A stretch of DNA of 64,000 bases from Semisulcospira habei (GCA_036245525.1 BTPG01000007.1:126621060-126685059); one strand, 5' to 3'; shown: positions 1 to 10,350, counted from the stretch's first letter. Numbers and translations are program-made. Notes: generated from the letters alone by a model not told the origin.

Positions 1-1043
1 AAGTGCTGCAGTGGATGGAAGAATGGCTACGTGGCAGGAAGCAGAGAGTTGTGGTCAACGGACAAGCTTCTCCATGGGTAGATGTGACGAGCGGAGTTCC
101 ACAAGGATCCATTTTGGGGCCGACCTTGTTCCTGGTGTTCATTAATGACTTGGAGGACGATATGCTGACCAGCGTTCTAAAGTTTGCTGATGACACTAAG
201 ATCTACGGCGAAGTCTCCGACCCAGCGGGGAGCGACAAACTACAGCATGACCTTAAGGTAGCAGAAAGATGGTCAGAGAGGTGGCTGATGCAGTATAACG
301 TGGACAAGTGCAAGACTCTGCATGCAGGCCGTAAAAACACTTGTCAGGTTTACACGCTGGGAGGACAAGAACTTGGAGCAGTGGAGGAAGAAAGGGACCT
401 AGGCGTCATCATGCACAGGTCACTGTCGGTCAGTCGCCAGTGCTGCGTGGCAGCAAAACGAGCCAACAGAGCAGTGGGGCAGATCATGCGAACAGTTACA
501 GCCAGAACTAGAGAAGTTATTGTCCCACTCTACAAAACAATTGTACGACCACATTTAGAGTACTGTATCCAAGCATGGCGACCTTACCTCAAAAAAGACA
601 TCGCAGTGTTGGAAAAGGTGCAGAGGAGAGCTACAAGATCGATTACAGGGATTGGTCACCTGCCGTATGAGGAGAGACTGGCCTTTTGCAATTTGCAGAA
701 ATTGGAAAAAAGGAGAGACAGGGGAGATCTCATCGAGACTTTCAAGATCATAAAGGGACTTGAAAAAGTTTCTGCGGACATATTTTTTACTTCATGCCAG
801 TCATCATTTTACCATAGAGGTCACAGCAGCAAACTGTTCAAAGGGAGGTCCAGACTGAATCTTAGAAAAAACTTTTTTTCCCAAAGAGTTGTGAACCCAT
901 GGAATGCTCTGAAACAAACAATTGTCGAAGCTGAAACTGTCAACCAGTTCAACAACCGCCATGATAAAGAGACAGTTAAGGGGGTTAAAATAAGTTCTCA
1001 AACTTCCTACCCCGTCGGCCGCGCTCAGTGGCCACTCAGGTAA
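1..1043 (+). pseudogene. Non-LTR retrotransposon reverse transcriptase, C-terminal part (CR1/Jockey-like), cut by window edge
   Basis: The frame is open from the first bases of the window, so the start lies to the left; the first in-window codon is GTG, not a real start. About 346 residues are visible. They begin in the RT palm with SGVPQGSILGPTLF (motif B region), then FADDTK near residue 61 (the catalytic YXDD-type box), then the thumb and the conserved PLYKTIVRPHLEYC-AW and LEKVQRRATR blocks typical of CR1/Jockey-group LINEs. It shares this architecture with the ORF at 13442-14800. There is no RNase H or endonuclease in view. The last 40 residues do not match the family and may run into 3' UTR. 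It is either a 5'-truncated or an edge-cut copy; I infer it is a dead insertion. Confidence 0.85.
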
Positions 1044-1347
1044 ATTCAGACGTGAGAAAAATGCTTGCATTTTAAGAAAACGTGGATTTTGCTGCTGCAG
1101 AAGCCAGCCCTTGTCACAAAGGTCGCACACACATGTAAATTGGTCATACACGTGAGCCATAATGGCTTTGCCTTTCTTGTTAAATTTGTTGGGTTTTTGC
1201 CACTGTTTCTGTTTGATTGAAGTGACCCACATAACTGCCCATGCATCAGAACAAGTAATTTGTTAACCCCTTACTGCCAGAGCCAGGCAAACGCTAACCT
1301 GCAGCAAGAGACATTCATCCTCATTAGCCCTTGCGACAATATATATG
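1044..1347. other. No gene seen; probable LINE 3' flank
   Basis: I see no coding frame of substance and no clear tail microsatellite. It may include the 3' UTR of the preceding LINE. Confidence 0.4.
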
Positions 1348-1556
1348 TTAACCCATTACATCCTGAGGGTGATTTTGTACAATATGTTTGTTGTCCTATG
1401 AAGGCTACATTACAGATTAGAAGACATCAACTGTTTTAGTTCAAGGGTGGCACCAAAATAGCTTGGCGCCTCGGGCGCCAAGCTATTCTGGCACCACCCT
1501 TGAACTATCAGTAAATTTATTTTAAGCAATGAGTGTATCAGAATAAAAATAGTTAA
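1348..1556. mobile_element. TTAA-flanked MITE with central palindrome
   Basis: The segment runs from TTAACCCATTACATCCTG to a terminal AGTTAA. TTAA target duplication with CCC/GGG-like ends suggests a piggyBac-type non-autonomous element (inference). In the middle (1438-1506) is a stem of about 30 bp per arm, AGTTCAAGGGTGG... pairing with ...CCACCCTTGAACT, meeting at GGCGCC. The outer arms do not pair. Confidence 0.7.
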
Positions 1557-1734
1557 CCCGTTCACTACCAAAGAAAATTGAACTTTACCCATTTTGCAAG
1601 ATGCAGAGATCCTCATGAACCCCCACAGTTGCGGGGGGAGGGGGGGGGGGCGCCATGCTATTCTGGCACTACCCTTGAACTATTTTAGTTAAACTTATTT
1701 CACACGCTGGTGTATTCCAAATGATAAGGGTTAA
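1553..1734. mobile_element. Chimeric TTAA MITE with half palindrome
   Basis: It shares its left TTAA with the previous MITE. Only the right arm of the central palindrome is present (1649-1682, GGCGCCATGCTATTCTGGCA...); the left arm is replaced by a G-run. The right outer part (CACACGCTGGTGTATTCC...GGGTTAA) is that of the second subfamily seen at 3440-3655 and 54343-54544, so this copy looks recombinant. Confidence 0.6.
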
Positions 1735-1753
1735 GGACTATGTACCTGCTGAA

Positions 1754-1864
1754 GGAGATAGGTTGACCATGATAATTCAAGGGTAGTGCCAGATGAGCTT
1801 GGCGCCTTCAGGCGCCAACCTCATCTGGCACTACCCTTGAATTATCATGGTCAATCTTATCTCC
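1754..1864. repeat. Palindromic MITE core, third subfamily
   Basis: A nearly perfect hairpin of about 53 bp per arm runs from GGAGATAGGTTGACCATGAT to its complement ending TATCTCC, meeting at GGCGCCTTCAGGCGCC. It is flanked by CTGCTG/GGGGCTAAATGG, as in the copies at 2251 and 2745. In this subfamily the pairing extends outwards through the GGAGAT...ATCTCC segments. Confidence 0.7.
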
Positions 1865-2250
1865 TGCTGTAGGTTGTTGGGGCTAAATGGAATGAACTAG
1901 ACAGATTTTGTTCTGGCATTATTATGTATGTCTCCTCAGGTCTTGTTTAATATAGTACTTAATTAAACTTTGCAGTTGCAGTTGCCTTGAACTTATGTGT
2001 GTGTGTGAAAGCATGTTTGCTCTTGAATATTCCAAACGTCACTGGTTAGACTATGAAAACATTAAGTCACATGAACGTCCAAGACATTTATAGTATACCA
2101 ATGAACAAAAGAAACGCCGAGTCATTCGAATCATTGAAAATATTTGAGTACTTCCGATGACTGGAAAGATGGTGCATTTCTTTTCTTCATCGGTATAATT
2201 GTTTGCTCCACTCCACGGTACCTATTGTTAAAGTATTATATGAAATTTGT
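1865..2250. other. No gene seen
   Basis: Unique-looking AT-rich sequence with a short GTGTGTGTG tract near 1997. I see no supported coding frame or repeat. Confidence 0.4.
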
Positions 2251-2464
2251 TTAACCCTTTTAGCCCCAAGGTCCCATTTCTCAAATTTTGTAGGTGTTGC
2301 CTAATGACTGTACCAGTTACAGGAGATGGATTGAATTTGATCATGATAATTCAAGGGTAGTGCCAGATGAGCTTGGCGCCTCAGGCGCCAAGCTCATCTG
2401 GCACTACCCTTGAATTATGATCACTCCTTCTCCTGCTGCAGGGTTCCGGGGCTAAATGGGTTAA
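2251..2464. mobile_element. TTAA MITE with central palindrome
   Basis: TTAACCCTTTTAGCCCCAAGG opens it and GGGGCTAAATGGGTTAA closes it, so the two ends are themselves short inverted repeats (TTAACCC.TTTAGCCCC). The core stem at 2341-2422 has arms containing GATGAGCTTGGCGCC and GGCGCCAAGCTCATC. Confidence 0.75.
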
Positions 2465-2744
2465 GCATCGCTTCAAGTCTGCTCTGTTTTAACCTGCAAA
2501 TTTTTAAAAATTATTTGTATGATTTTCCCCCCAGTCATATAATATGAATGCCTTTGGCATCTTATCAGGTACACATCTGCTTTCTCAAAAATGTACGGTT
2601 GCTTACTTTTAAAAAAAATAAAATAAAGGTGCACCTTATCCCCTTGTCCGTATGTTGCAGGTAAGAACAAGCACAACAGTCTACATAGTCTGCACCAAAT
2701 TGATTATAATTTATATGGCGCATTTTTTTAATGTGATGTACGAT
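2465..2744. other. No gene seen
   Basis: Short spacer between two MITE copies. The small reverse-strand frames here show no recognisable motif. Confidence 0.4.
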
Positions 2745-2956
2745 TAAACTCATTCAGCCCGACGGCCGTATTTCCCAAATTTTGGAGGCGTCATCTAATG
2801 ACTGCACCAGTTGCAGGAGATGGATTGACCATGATAATTCAAGGGCAGTGCCAGATTAGCTTGGCGCTAACAGGCACCAAGCTAATCTGGCACTACCCTT
2901 GGATTCTCATGGTCGACCCATCTCCTGGTGTAGTGCGTCAGGGCTGAATGGGTTAA
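2745..2956. mobile_element. TTAA MITE with central palindrome
   Basis: Starts TTAAACTCATTCAGCCCGACG and ends GGGCTGAATGGGTTAA, giving inverted-repeat termini. The stem at 2816-2925 pairs GGAGATGG... with ...CCATCTCC. The arms carry GATTAGCTTGG and CCAAGCTAATC, a matched change relative to the 2251 copy. Confidence 0.75.
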
Positions 2957-3378
2957 GGTATGAAGTGCAATGCTGATGTTTAAAACGGTACATCAATTGC
3001 ATCACACAGTTTACATTGACTGCACCACATCGATTGTATGGTGCGATTTCTACCCATGACGTATGGTAGTATGTATGGGAACGTGGAGTGAGTTGGTTGT
3101 TAACTAATTCCCCATCAAACAGCTGTCGCTAGAAACATGCGCAAACATTCGTACACACGTATACACACAAAAGAACACCAAAGGATCCTGCTATTAAATG
3201 ATGACATTTAATCAAGATAAAACGAGCCAAAAACGTGATAATAATACCTTCCTCGCAGTTCTCTCAGTATTCTGTTCAGTCACTTTGTAAATAGGTTCAG
3301 CATACATATCAGTATTGCAATATGGAAGAACCTGATTTACATAACGCCCTGCAGCAAGAGATAGATCAAACATGATAC
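2957..3378. other. No gene seen; left outer part of a further MITE near its end
   Basis: Mostly unassigned. From about 3340 the text CCCTGCAGCAAGAGATAGATCAAACATGAT resembles the outer arm of the palindromic MITEs. Confidence 0.4.
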
Positions 3379-3432
3379 TTCAAGGGTAATGCCAGATTAG
3401 CTTGGTGCCATTCGGCACCAAGCTAATCTGGC
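3379..3432. repeat. Palindrome core of an interrupted MITE
   Basis: Arms TTCAAGGGTAATGCCAGATTAGCTT and its partner meet at GGTGCC-ATTC-GGCACC. The centre is GGTGCC/GGCACC where other copies have GGCGCC/GGCGCC, so both arms changed together. The next MITE begins at a TTAA in its right arm. Confidence 0.65.
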
Positions 3433-3439
3433 ACTGCCC

Positions 3440-3655
3440 TTAACCCATATCATACTGAGGCTAAAAGCTTCAAATTTGTACACTGCCATATATGCACGCT
3501 ACATTATAATACTTACAAATAAGGATATAGACCAATGGCTTTAGTTCAAGGGTGGTGCCAGAATAGCTTGGCGTCAGGCTATTCTGGCACTACCCTTGAA
3601 CTATTTTAGTCAAACTTCTTTCACACACTGGTGTATTCCGAATGATAAGGGTTAA
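3440..3655. mobile_element. TTAA MITE, second subfamily, with shortened palindrome
   Basis: TTAACCCATATCATACTGAGG to GATAAGGGTTAA. It is in the opposite orientation to the copy at 54343-54544. Core stem at 3542-3603, TAGTTCAAGGGTGGTGCCAG pairing with CTGGCACTACCCTTGAACTA, with a truncated GGCGTC loop. Confidence 0.75.
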
Positions 3656-3868
3656 ATTATTATCATCTTCTGCAACTGGTACATAGTCATTAGGAAACAC
3701 CGGCTTTCCGTTAATGGAAAATTCTGCATATTTGACAGACAAATTTTGACAGGGGCGGAACAAAATCGGTGGCTTTTGAAGGATTTAATCCTGCATTCTG
3801 GCCGTTGGCAGCGGAATCGTGACAAAATCTGCTACCGACAGTCAAAGGGTTAACACACTGCATAAGCC

Positions 3869-4005
3869 TTAACCCTTTCTTCCTGATACACGTTATTTTG
3901 AAATAAATAAACTAAATGACTGATCTATCGCCTAATCTGTAATGCAGCCTTCATAAGACAATTAGCACATTTTGTAAAATTTGCCCTCGGGATGTAATGG
4001 GTTAA
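3869..4005. mobile_element. TTAA MITE lacking the palindrome
   Basis: TTAACCCTTTCTTCCTGATACAC to GATGTAATGGGTTAA. The outer segments match the 1348 subfamily (GCCTTCATAAGACAA is the complement of its TTGTCCTATGAAGGC), but the central stem is absent. Confidence 0.55.
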
Positions 4006-4203
4006 AGTTGACATTCTCCCATGAGTAGGCTGCAGTTCACGAGGAAGATCAACCATTATAGGTCAATAGCACAGTCGGAACAACTTGACATGGCCTAGAG
4101 CCGGCCAGCTATTCTAGCACCTGTTATCTATCGTTCCCTATCTATTTTTGTGCGTGACGAGTCAGGGTGAACTGGTAAACCCACTTCACCCTGACACACT
4201 ACA

Positions 4204-4300
4204 GCAGGAGATGGATCAACCATGAAAATTCAAGGGCAGTGTAAGGCGCCAAGCTAATCAGGCTCTACCCTTGCATTATCATGGTCGAGCCATCTCCTGC
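4204..4300. repeat. Palindromic MITE core just downstream of the SOCS-box gene
   Basis: GCAGGAGATGGATCAACCATG pairs with CATGGTCGAGCCATCTCCTGC. Part of the central left arm is deleted. It lies about 100 bp past the stop codon of the gene at 4403-6280, so it may be transcribed in that gene's 3' UTR (inference). Confidence 0.65.
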
Positions 4301-4402
4301 AAATGGTAAAGATGTTTGGCGACACCTCTTTAAAATTGGGAAATGCGGCCTTGGCGTTAAATTGTTTAAGTCAATGACTGGTTAGAAGACATAACACTAG
4401 AT

Positions 4403-6280
4403 TCAAGTGTGATTGTTCATAAGAACAGGGTCAGAAAACAACACATCATAGAACAGGACTTTGTGAACCATATGCAAAGGCAAACCCAGACTAAGTGCCC
4501 TGTGCTTGCGGTCGGCACGGCAACCAATGTGGTGAGACACGGTCTGGACACACAACTCCTGCAGACTGCGCGGGTTGCTGGCTGCTGTATCAAGATAGTC
4601 CAAGAGCCCCTGGTTTTCTTGCTGTAGTCTCATTCGCAAATCAACATCTCTTGTAAGAGTGTAGAGTTCCAAGTTGCATGTAGCCCCCACCTTCACCAAT
4701 AGTTGGACCAGACCAAGGTCTGCATGCTCTAATGCAGCTTGCAGTGGCAACTTTCCGAGTGAGGAGTAGGCGTGTGTGAATTGTGATGGATGAGTTGACA
4801 GACCAGTTTCAATGCACTTGCTTAGAATGACACTGTATGGTCGTGCCGCAGAGGAAAAGGATGGGTTTTGTTTCCAGCTGTATCTGTGGTCAGCCAGATA
4901 AAACACAACTGCACTCAACAATGAGCCTGACAGACCTAGATGCACAGTAGACAGATCAATTAGATCTTTGGTGACAAAGATGCAAAACAGATCACTGGCA
5001 ATGGTGAAATGAAGTATAAGTTCTAAGACACTTTTCAAGACAGACACATCGGTGCACAAACCAAGTAGTTTCTTCAGCACAGCACTGGCCTTGGGATCAT
5101 ACAACCTTTCTGAAGCCCCTATCAAGATCTTGTTTACTACTTTTGGCTCCAGAATTCCTGGCCGAAGATTAAAAATGTCCAAGACAAGGCACCAATGTGC
5201 AATATCCATCATCTCGGACAAAATCACTGTAATGTCTCTGCCTCTGTCAATCTCGCTCAATGTCATTATTTTGGCCAATTCTAGGTCTGCAGTCCACAAA
5301 GCAGCAATTGCACCAGCCCCACACAGGTGGCTATTTCGGCATTCCTCCATAAACAATGGTAACAGTGTGCGGTCATCATGCGTCAATAAATAATCAATGC
5401 AGGCCTCTGTGTCAATTTCAATTGATGGTGGCTCTATGAATGTCAAAGTGTGACTGTCAGTGTCAATGCTTAGGCAGTTCTGGAGTACAATGGCAGCAGT
5501 CTTAAAAGTTTTGCTACTCACCTCTGACTTAAACAAAACTGACAGTACAACACCACTGACAGCACCACTTTTCTGTATGCTCTCTGCCAGATCCCACTCG
5601 CTTGAAAATAAAGCCAGGACCAGGGCAAAGTGCTGACAATGAGATGTTGTGTCAGCCAACAGAGCACCCAGAAGTGCATTCTGCTCTGTCGGACACATAT
5701 CCAGGAAGGCAGGTTTCGCGCCATCAAACAACCTGTGCACATCTTCTTCAGGAAGTTTATTTAGTTTAAACGCATTCCTCTCAGTTTCAATCACCAGCTC
5801 ATCAACACAGTTCTTCTTGTCATCTACAGTATCAGTATGTGCCAGCATAATACATTTGAGAACATCTGAAGCAGGACTTAAATCAAAGTTCTCCCTTGAT
5901 GAAATGTAATCAAGAATTTCACACATGAAGTCATGCATTCTACTCTCATCAGGCATTTTCATCATGCTCCACACTATCTGCAGGCCAACAGTTTTGATGT
6001 CGCTCGAAGCAAACAGGCTTACAAGAAACCACCAGGAATCACTTGCAGTTGCCATTTTCACAAGAGTTTTGACTACTTCAATCTGAAAATATGCATCCAA
6101 CTCTGACAAATAGTATGCAAACCGTCTGGCTGCCTCCTCTTGGCATGATTTCGGCCCTCCCATGGTATCTTCCAGTAAAATCCTATAACGGATGTCTGGA
6201 ATAATTGATTCCAATTTTTGTGAGTTCTCTTCCTGATCTGACATGGCACTACCGGGTATGCTCATAGAACTACACATCAC
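4403..6280 (-). CDS. Ankyrin repeat and SOCS box-containing protein
   Basis: An uninterrupted 625-codon frame with no transposon signature. Most of the protein is helical and may be a degenerate repeat solenoid; I recognise no named domain in residues 1-500. Residues about 506-535 (LPLQAALEHADLGLVQLLVK) read as one ankyrin repeat. The C-terminal 45 residues (about 573-617: PRSLQELCVQTVSHHIG then LGLPLHMVHKVLFYD) fit a SOCS box, with the PRSL-LC BC-box and the LPLP-like segment that recruits Elongin B/C and a cullin. Proteins of this type are substrate receptors of ubiquitin ligases. Two starts are possible, M1 or M13. On the coding strand TTTTCATTTGTACAG ends 14 nt before M1, a plausible 3' splice site, so a 5' UTR exon may lie further right. 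I see no AATAAA close downstream. The exact ASB-like family is not resolved. Confidence 0.85.
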   Translation of the reverse strand: MMCSSMSIPGSAMSDQEENSQKLESIIPDIRYRILLEDTMGGPKSCQEEAARRFAYYLSELDAYFQIEVVKTLVKMATASDSWWFLVSLFASSDIKTVGLQIVWSMMKMPDESRMHDFMCEILDYISSRENFDLSPASDVLKCIMLAHTDTVDDKKNCVDELVIETERNAFKLNKLPEEDVHRLFDGAKPAFLDMCPTEQNALLGALLADTTSHCQHFALVLALFSSEWDLAESIQKSGAVSGVVLSVLFKSEVSSKTFKTAAIVLQNCLSIDTDSHTLTFIEPPSIEIDTEACIDYLLTHDDRTLLPLFMEECRNSHLCGAGAIAALWTADLELAKIMTLSEIDRGRDITVILSEMMDIAHWCLVLDIFNLRPGILEPKVVNKILIGASERLYDPKASAVLKKLLGLCTDVSVLKSVLELILHFTIASDLFCIFVTKDLIDLSTVHLGLSGSLLSAVVFYLADHRYSWKQNPSFSSAARPYSVILSKCIETGLSTHPSQFTHAYSSLGKLPLQAALEHADLGLVQLLVKVGATCNLELYTLTRDVDLRMRLQQENQGLLDYLDTAASNPRSLQELCVQTVSHHIGCRADRKHRALSLGLPLHMVHKVLFYDVLFSDPVLMNNHT

Positions 6281-6999
6281 ACACCCGACTTAAGCTGTAC
6301 AAATGAAAAGTATATTTTTAAAGCAGGCCATGTGCTTTCCTTTGGTTTTTATGAACAGAATACAGATATTTTCAGTTTCACATCAAGCAGTCCAGACTCA
6401 GTACAGCAATCCAGACTCGGCACAGCAACTGTTTCAATCGCACACCTAAAAAGATACAAATAAAATCTTGTTTTTGTTACATGAGTAATTTTACTCAAAA
6501 ACTAATGAAAAATCTGAACTGACATGTAATGAAAGAGCCATGCTGCAATACAATTCAGTTAATGCACTTTATTGTTCACACCATGTAATTTGTGGCGTCA
6601 CATATACACTTGTGTGTTTTACTGCCTATACAATTCTGATCATCATGCAGCTGAGAACAATGGCAAAGTGTTGTGTGTACAGTACTGCCAGGTTTTAAAT
6701 GCAATATTATATGATTTTTTAAAAAACTTATTGATGTTGTAATGATTCAGACTCTGCATGGACATTGGGATTGGAAGTCTTGTCAAAGGTCTAACGTTCT
6801 ATAGTGACTTAGAAGCACTAAAATGCAACACACCCAAAACAAACAACAACAAAAAACAAGAAATGCAAAGCCCTTATGGCGCACTTGTATGACCAATCCA
6901 CACATGTCTGGCAATAAGTAAAGGGATGGCTTCTGCACTAACAAAATCCATGTTTTCTCAAAATCTAATCAGTTTTCACACATCTGTGAAACCACCGTG
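6281..6999. other. No gene seen; upstream region of the SOCS-box gene
   Basis: AT-rich sequence. The candidate splice acceptor for the gene on the minus strand is at 6295-6296. I cannot identify a promoter or upstream exon by eye. Confidence 0.4.
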
Positions 7000-7860
7000 A
7001 CCCTTTGCGATGAGTCGACTAAATTAGGATACATAGGAAGGTCTTATCATCAGCTACCTTTGTGCCAAATTTGACTGAAAATTTTGCAAAAATGTTGATA
7101 ATAATACAATTATTGGCATTGTATACACATTTGTTGACCTTTTGAGACTCATGACCTTTTCCAAGGGGTCATCCAAATTATTATGCATAGATAGGTCTTA
7201 CCATCAGGTATCTCTGTAGCAAGTTTGGGTTTGGAGTTGTCAATAGTAATTGAGAAAAAAACATCTTTTGTCAAAATATGGCGATTTTGAACTATTTCTT
7301 GAGCTCTTAAATTGTGACCCTTGACCTTTCTGAGGGATCAACCAAATTAGTATGCATAGAAAGGTCTTACCATCAGGTATCTTTGTACCAAGTTTGGGTT
7401 TGAAGTTGTGAATAGTATTTGAGAAAAAACGTTATGCAAAAATATGGCTATTTTGGACCTATTTCCTGAGCTCTTGTGGCCCTTGACCTTTCCGAGGGAT
7501 CAACCAAATTAGTGTGTGAATAAATAAGGTCTTACCATCAAGTATCTTTGCACCAAGTTTGAGTTTGAAGTTGTGAATAGTATTTGAGAAAAATAAATTA
7601 TATACAAAAATATTTTTTATATATTTCCTGATCCTGTGACCTTGACCTTTGTGAGAGGTCAATGAAATTGGTATGTTTAGAAAGGTCTTGCCACAAATTA
7701 ACCTTGGGACATGTTTGAAGACTGTAGCTTGAATAGTGTTAGAGAAAATGCCAACGTTAAAGTTTACCACGGACGACAGCGGACGGATGACAGACGGACG
7801 GACGGATGACCACTGGCCCAGAACACAGACTCACTATTGCTTCGCACGTAAGCCAAAAAA
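7000..7860. repeat. Tandem repeat array with ACGGACGG tail (mollusc-type interspersed repeat)
   Basis: About five degenerate units of roughly 130-170 bp. Each contains TGACCTTTCCGAGGGATCAACC-like text, AAATTAGTATGCATAGAAAGG, TCTTACCATCAGGTATCTTTG and GTTGTGAATAGTATTTGAGAAA. The array ends with ACGGACGACAGCGGACGGAT and CACAGACTCACTATTGCTTCG. A second, shorter array with the same tail is at 10720-11060. I remember such repeats from mollusc genomes but cannot search for them here. Confidence 0.75.
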
Positions 7861-7929
7861 GCAGAGTTTGCATAGTCTGCTCTTTAGGCTGTATGATTTC
7901 CCAGTCATCAGTAAATCCTAGTGCTCACA

Positions 7930-8358
7930 TTTCATAGCCACAGGGTATGTAGACAGGATACACTGTGGAAGGCGGGACTACGTCTCCAAAGACCCACTAG
8001 GCTGCAATTTATGCTTGTATCTGACAAAATATAAGTCGATGTTGTTCATTTCAAACATCTGCTAGCTGCAAATAGATTGGCACACCTGCAGATCTTTGCA
8101 GAATTTTGAAAGCTGGCGAGAAATTGTCATAATTTGAAGAAATCGGTGACATTTTGGTGTGCAAAATTTGATCGATAAGGTGTTTGACTTGTTGGGACAG
8201 ATTCTGCTGCAAAACAGCATCCACACTACACTAAATGCACTTGTCAACATTCTTGTGGTTGTACAAGCGGTATTCTATCAATCCAGACCAAAAAGGTGAC
8301 TGCCAAAAAGGTGAAAGCGGTATTCTGTGTTTAAATTAGGGAATTTAAGTCTCTTTCA
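7930..8358 (+). repeat. Interspersed repeat, left copy of an inverted pair
   Basis: From CAGGGTATGTAGACAGGA through ACCCACTAGGCTGCA and TGCAAATAGATTGGCACACC to AACATTCTTGTGG this matches the complement of 11820-12600. It continues after the hAT-like MITE, at about 8834-8880, with GATGTTGGGACTACG, matched at 11770-11790. TCCAGACCAAAAAGGTGACT at 8281 recurs at 57726 and, inverted, at the centre of the 25.7 kb palindrome. Confidence 0.65.
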
Positions 8359-8833
8359 CAGTGTTCCCCAAAACGCACAGCTCTGCGTCTATTACGCACA
8401 TAAATCTGAAAAGGACGCATAGATTTTCAATCTAAAGTCCGAAAGACGCATGCAAATCACAGCGCACAAGCTGCTATCAAACGTGCTCGCACGCCTGCGA
8501 AGCTAGGCTGCTACACAAACGCTCTTCTGACGAATTAGTTTCGGCGAATCGGTTCGGAGTTCTGAAATCTGATTGGCCATTAGCAGTGAGCTGACGTATT
8601 CTTTTCAGCGATTGGCTGAAAGTGAACCCTGACAGAGCAAAGGGAGTACTCTCCCTTGAACGGAGAAATTAGCTGACTGAGGAATGATGTGAAAGTTAAA
8701 GCGAATTTCATATGCCAGCAAATTAGTGTGACGACTTTTAATGAAGGGACCCTCAGTTTTGACAAAAGGACCCTTGAGTTTTCTGGCAGAGGGTCCCAGG
8801 GACCCTTAGTTTAGAAACAAATGGGAAACACTG
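8359..8833. mobile_element. hAT-like MITE
   Basis: The 475 bp segment starts CAGTGTTCCCC and ends GGGAAACACTG, inverted termini of hAT type. It is flanked by CTTTCA on both sides (8353-8358 and 8834-8839). The inverted copy of the surrounding repeat near 11800 lacks it, so the empty site is visible. It has no transposase ORF. Confidence 0.75.
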
Positions 8834-8884
8834 CTTTCAAGCTGAAAAGGGTGCCTGATGTTGGGACTACGATGTGCAGGAATG

Positions 8885-9177
8885 GTCGCGGTTGCGCTGA
8901 GATGGCCTACGGTGTGAAGAATGTGGGACCACACTGTGCAAAAATTGCTGCTCCCAGCCTATGTTCAATTGTTTCACTTATTCATTATGTAGCTGTCTGA
9001 TTTTAATATACAGTAAAATACTGTCAATAAACTAGTTGAAATTCCATTAAATTAAAAGGTCAAATAAAGATACATGCCGGAAAAAGAAGAATGATAGAGG
9101 CAAAGGAAAAGTGTCTGTTACGACAGAATGTGTTTTGCTTTGCTAAAATACCCCGGCTGGAATGTTGACTATTTTAT
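8885..9177. other. No gene seen
   Basis: Unassigned sequence between the interspersed repeat and the decayed LINE. The LINE homology may begin slightly before 9178. Confidence 0.35.
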
Positions 9178-10350
9178 ATGAGGCCAATCAATACTGAGCA
9201 GATCTTCAACCTGAGAGTTTTATGTGAGAGGTACCTCCAGCACCAGCAAGACCTCTATCATGTCTTTGTGGATTTTAAGAAGGCGTTTGACAGGGTGTGG
9301 CATGCAGCCCTTTGGTCCACCATGAAGCTGTACAACATCAATGCCAATTTGATCAAAATAATAGAAAACCTTTACAACAAGGCCACTAACGCAGTCTGCT
9401 TCAACAGCAAAATATGAAGTTGGTTTAGGACAACAGTTGGAGTCAGCCACGGCTGCTTGCTCTCACCTACTCTTTTCAACATCTTCCTGGAAAGAATCAT
9501 GACAGACGCGCTGAAAGATCATGAAGGAACTGTCAGTATTGGAGGCAGAACAATCAAGAACTTGCGCTTCACGGATGACATTGATGGCCTTGCAGGAATA
9601 GAGGAAGAGCTAACTCAGCTGGTGGTAAATCCGGACAGTACAGCCATTGCGTTTGGGATGGAAATCAGCGCAGAGAAGACCAAACTGATGACCAATAACG
9701 CCAGTGGCATTGGCACTGAAATCATGGTTGGAGGCCAAAAACTTGAAACAGTTAAGAAATTCAAATACTTAGGAGCCACTGTGACAGATGAGGGATCAAA
9801 AACAGAAATACTGTCCAGGATCGCGCAGACATCAACAGCGCTGACAAGATTGAAGACCATATGGAAGGACAGAAAATAACACTCTGCTCCAAGATCAGAC
9901 TGATGCGCTCCTTAGTCCTCTCAGTGTTCTTATAAGCCTGTGAGTCATGGACCCACACAGCAGACCTCGAAAGGAGGATACAAGCCACTGAAATGAGATG
10001 TTTTCAAAGGCTGCTTGGCATTTTGTACAGAGATCACATCACGAACGAGGAAGTGGGAAGCAGAATCAGGCAAGCCATCGGGCCCTATGAATACCTATTA
10101 GCCATTTTGAAAAAATGCAAACTGAAGTGGTATGAGCATGTCACGCGATCAGCAGGGCTTGCCAAGACAATCATGCAAGGCACTGTGCAAGGAGGGTGAA
10201 GGAGAGGAAGACAGAAAAAAACATGGGAGGACAATATCTCAGAGTGGACAGGACTGAAGCTGAGCGACACACTAAGAATGGCAGAGAACAGAGTGGAATG
10301 GAGGGAGCTGGTTGCTAAGTCATCAGTGGTGCCCCAACGGTCGGCAAGAC
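9178..10350 (+). pseudogene. Decayed RTE-like LINE reverse transcriptase, 3' end
   Basis: Three frame pieces (9178-9417, 9457-9879, 9993-10199) line up with the central and C-terminal part of the intact LINE protein at 21799-24876: EQIFNLRVL, LYHVFVDFKKAFDRVW, GCLLSPTLFNIFLE and KKFKYLGATV. It is dead: an in-frame TGA at 9415, a TAA near 9878, a frameshift near 9880, and the catalytic box reads FTDD instead of FADD. The 3' end runs into a GATA microsatellite, which is probably the element's tail. It is 5'-truncated. Confidence 0.85.

Noticed and set aside
1438..1506. GC-rich stem-loops as rho-independent terminators
   Set aside because: There are no T-runs after the stems and the genome is animal; they belong to transposable elements.
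1348..4300. Regularly spaced palindromes as a CRISPR array
   Set aside because: Repeats are not evenly spaced, units are over 200 bp with TTAA ends, there are no cas genes, and the DNA is eukaryotic.
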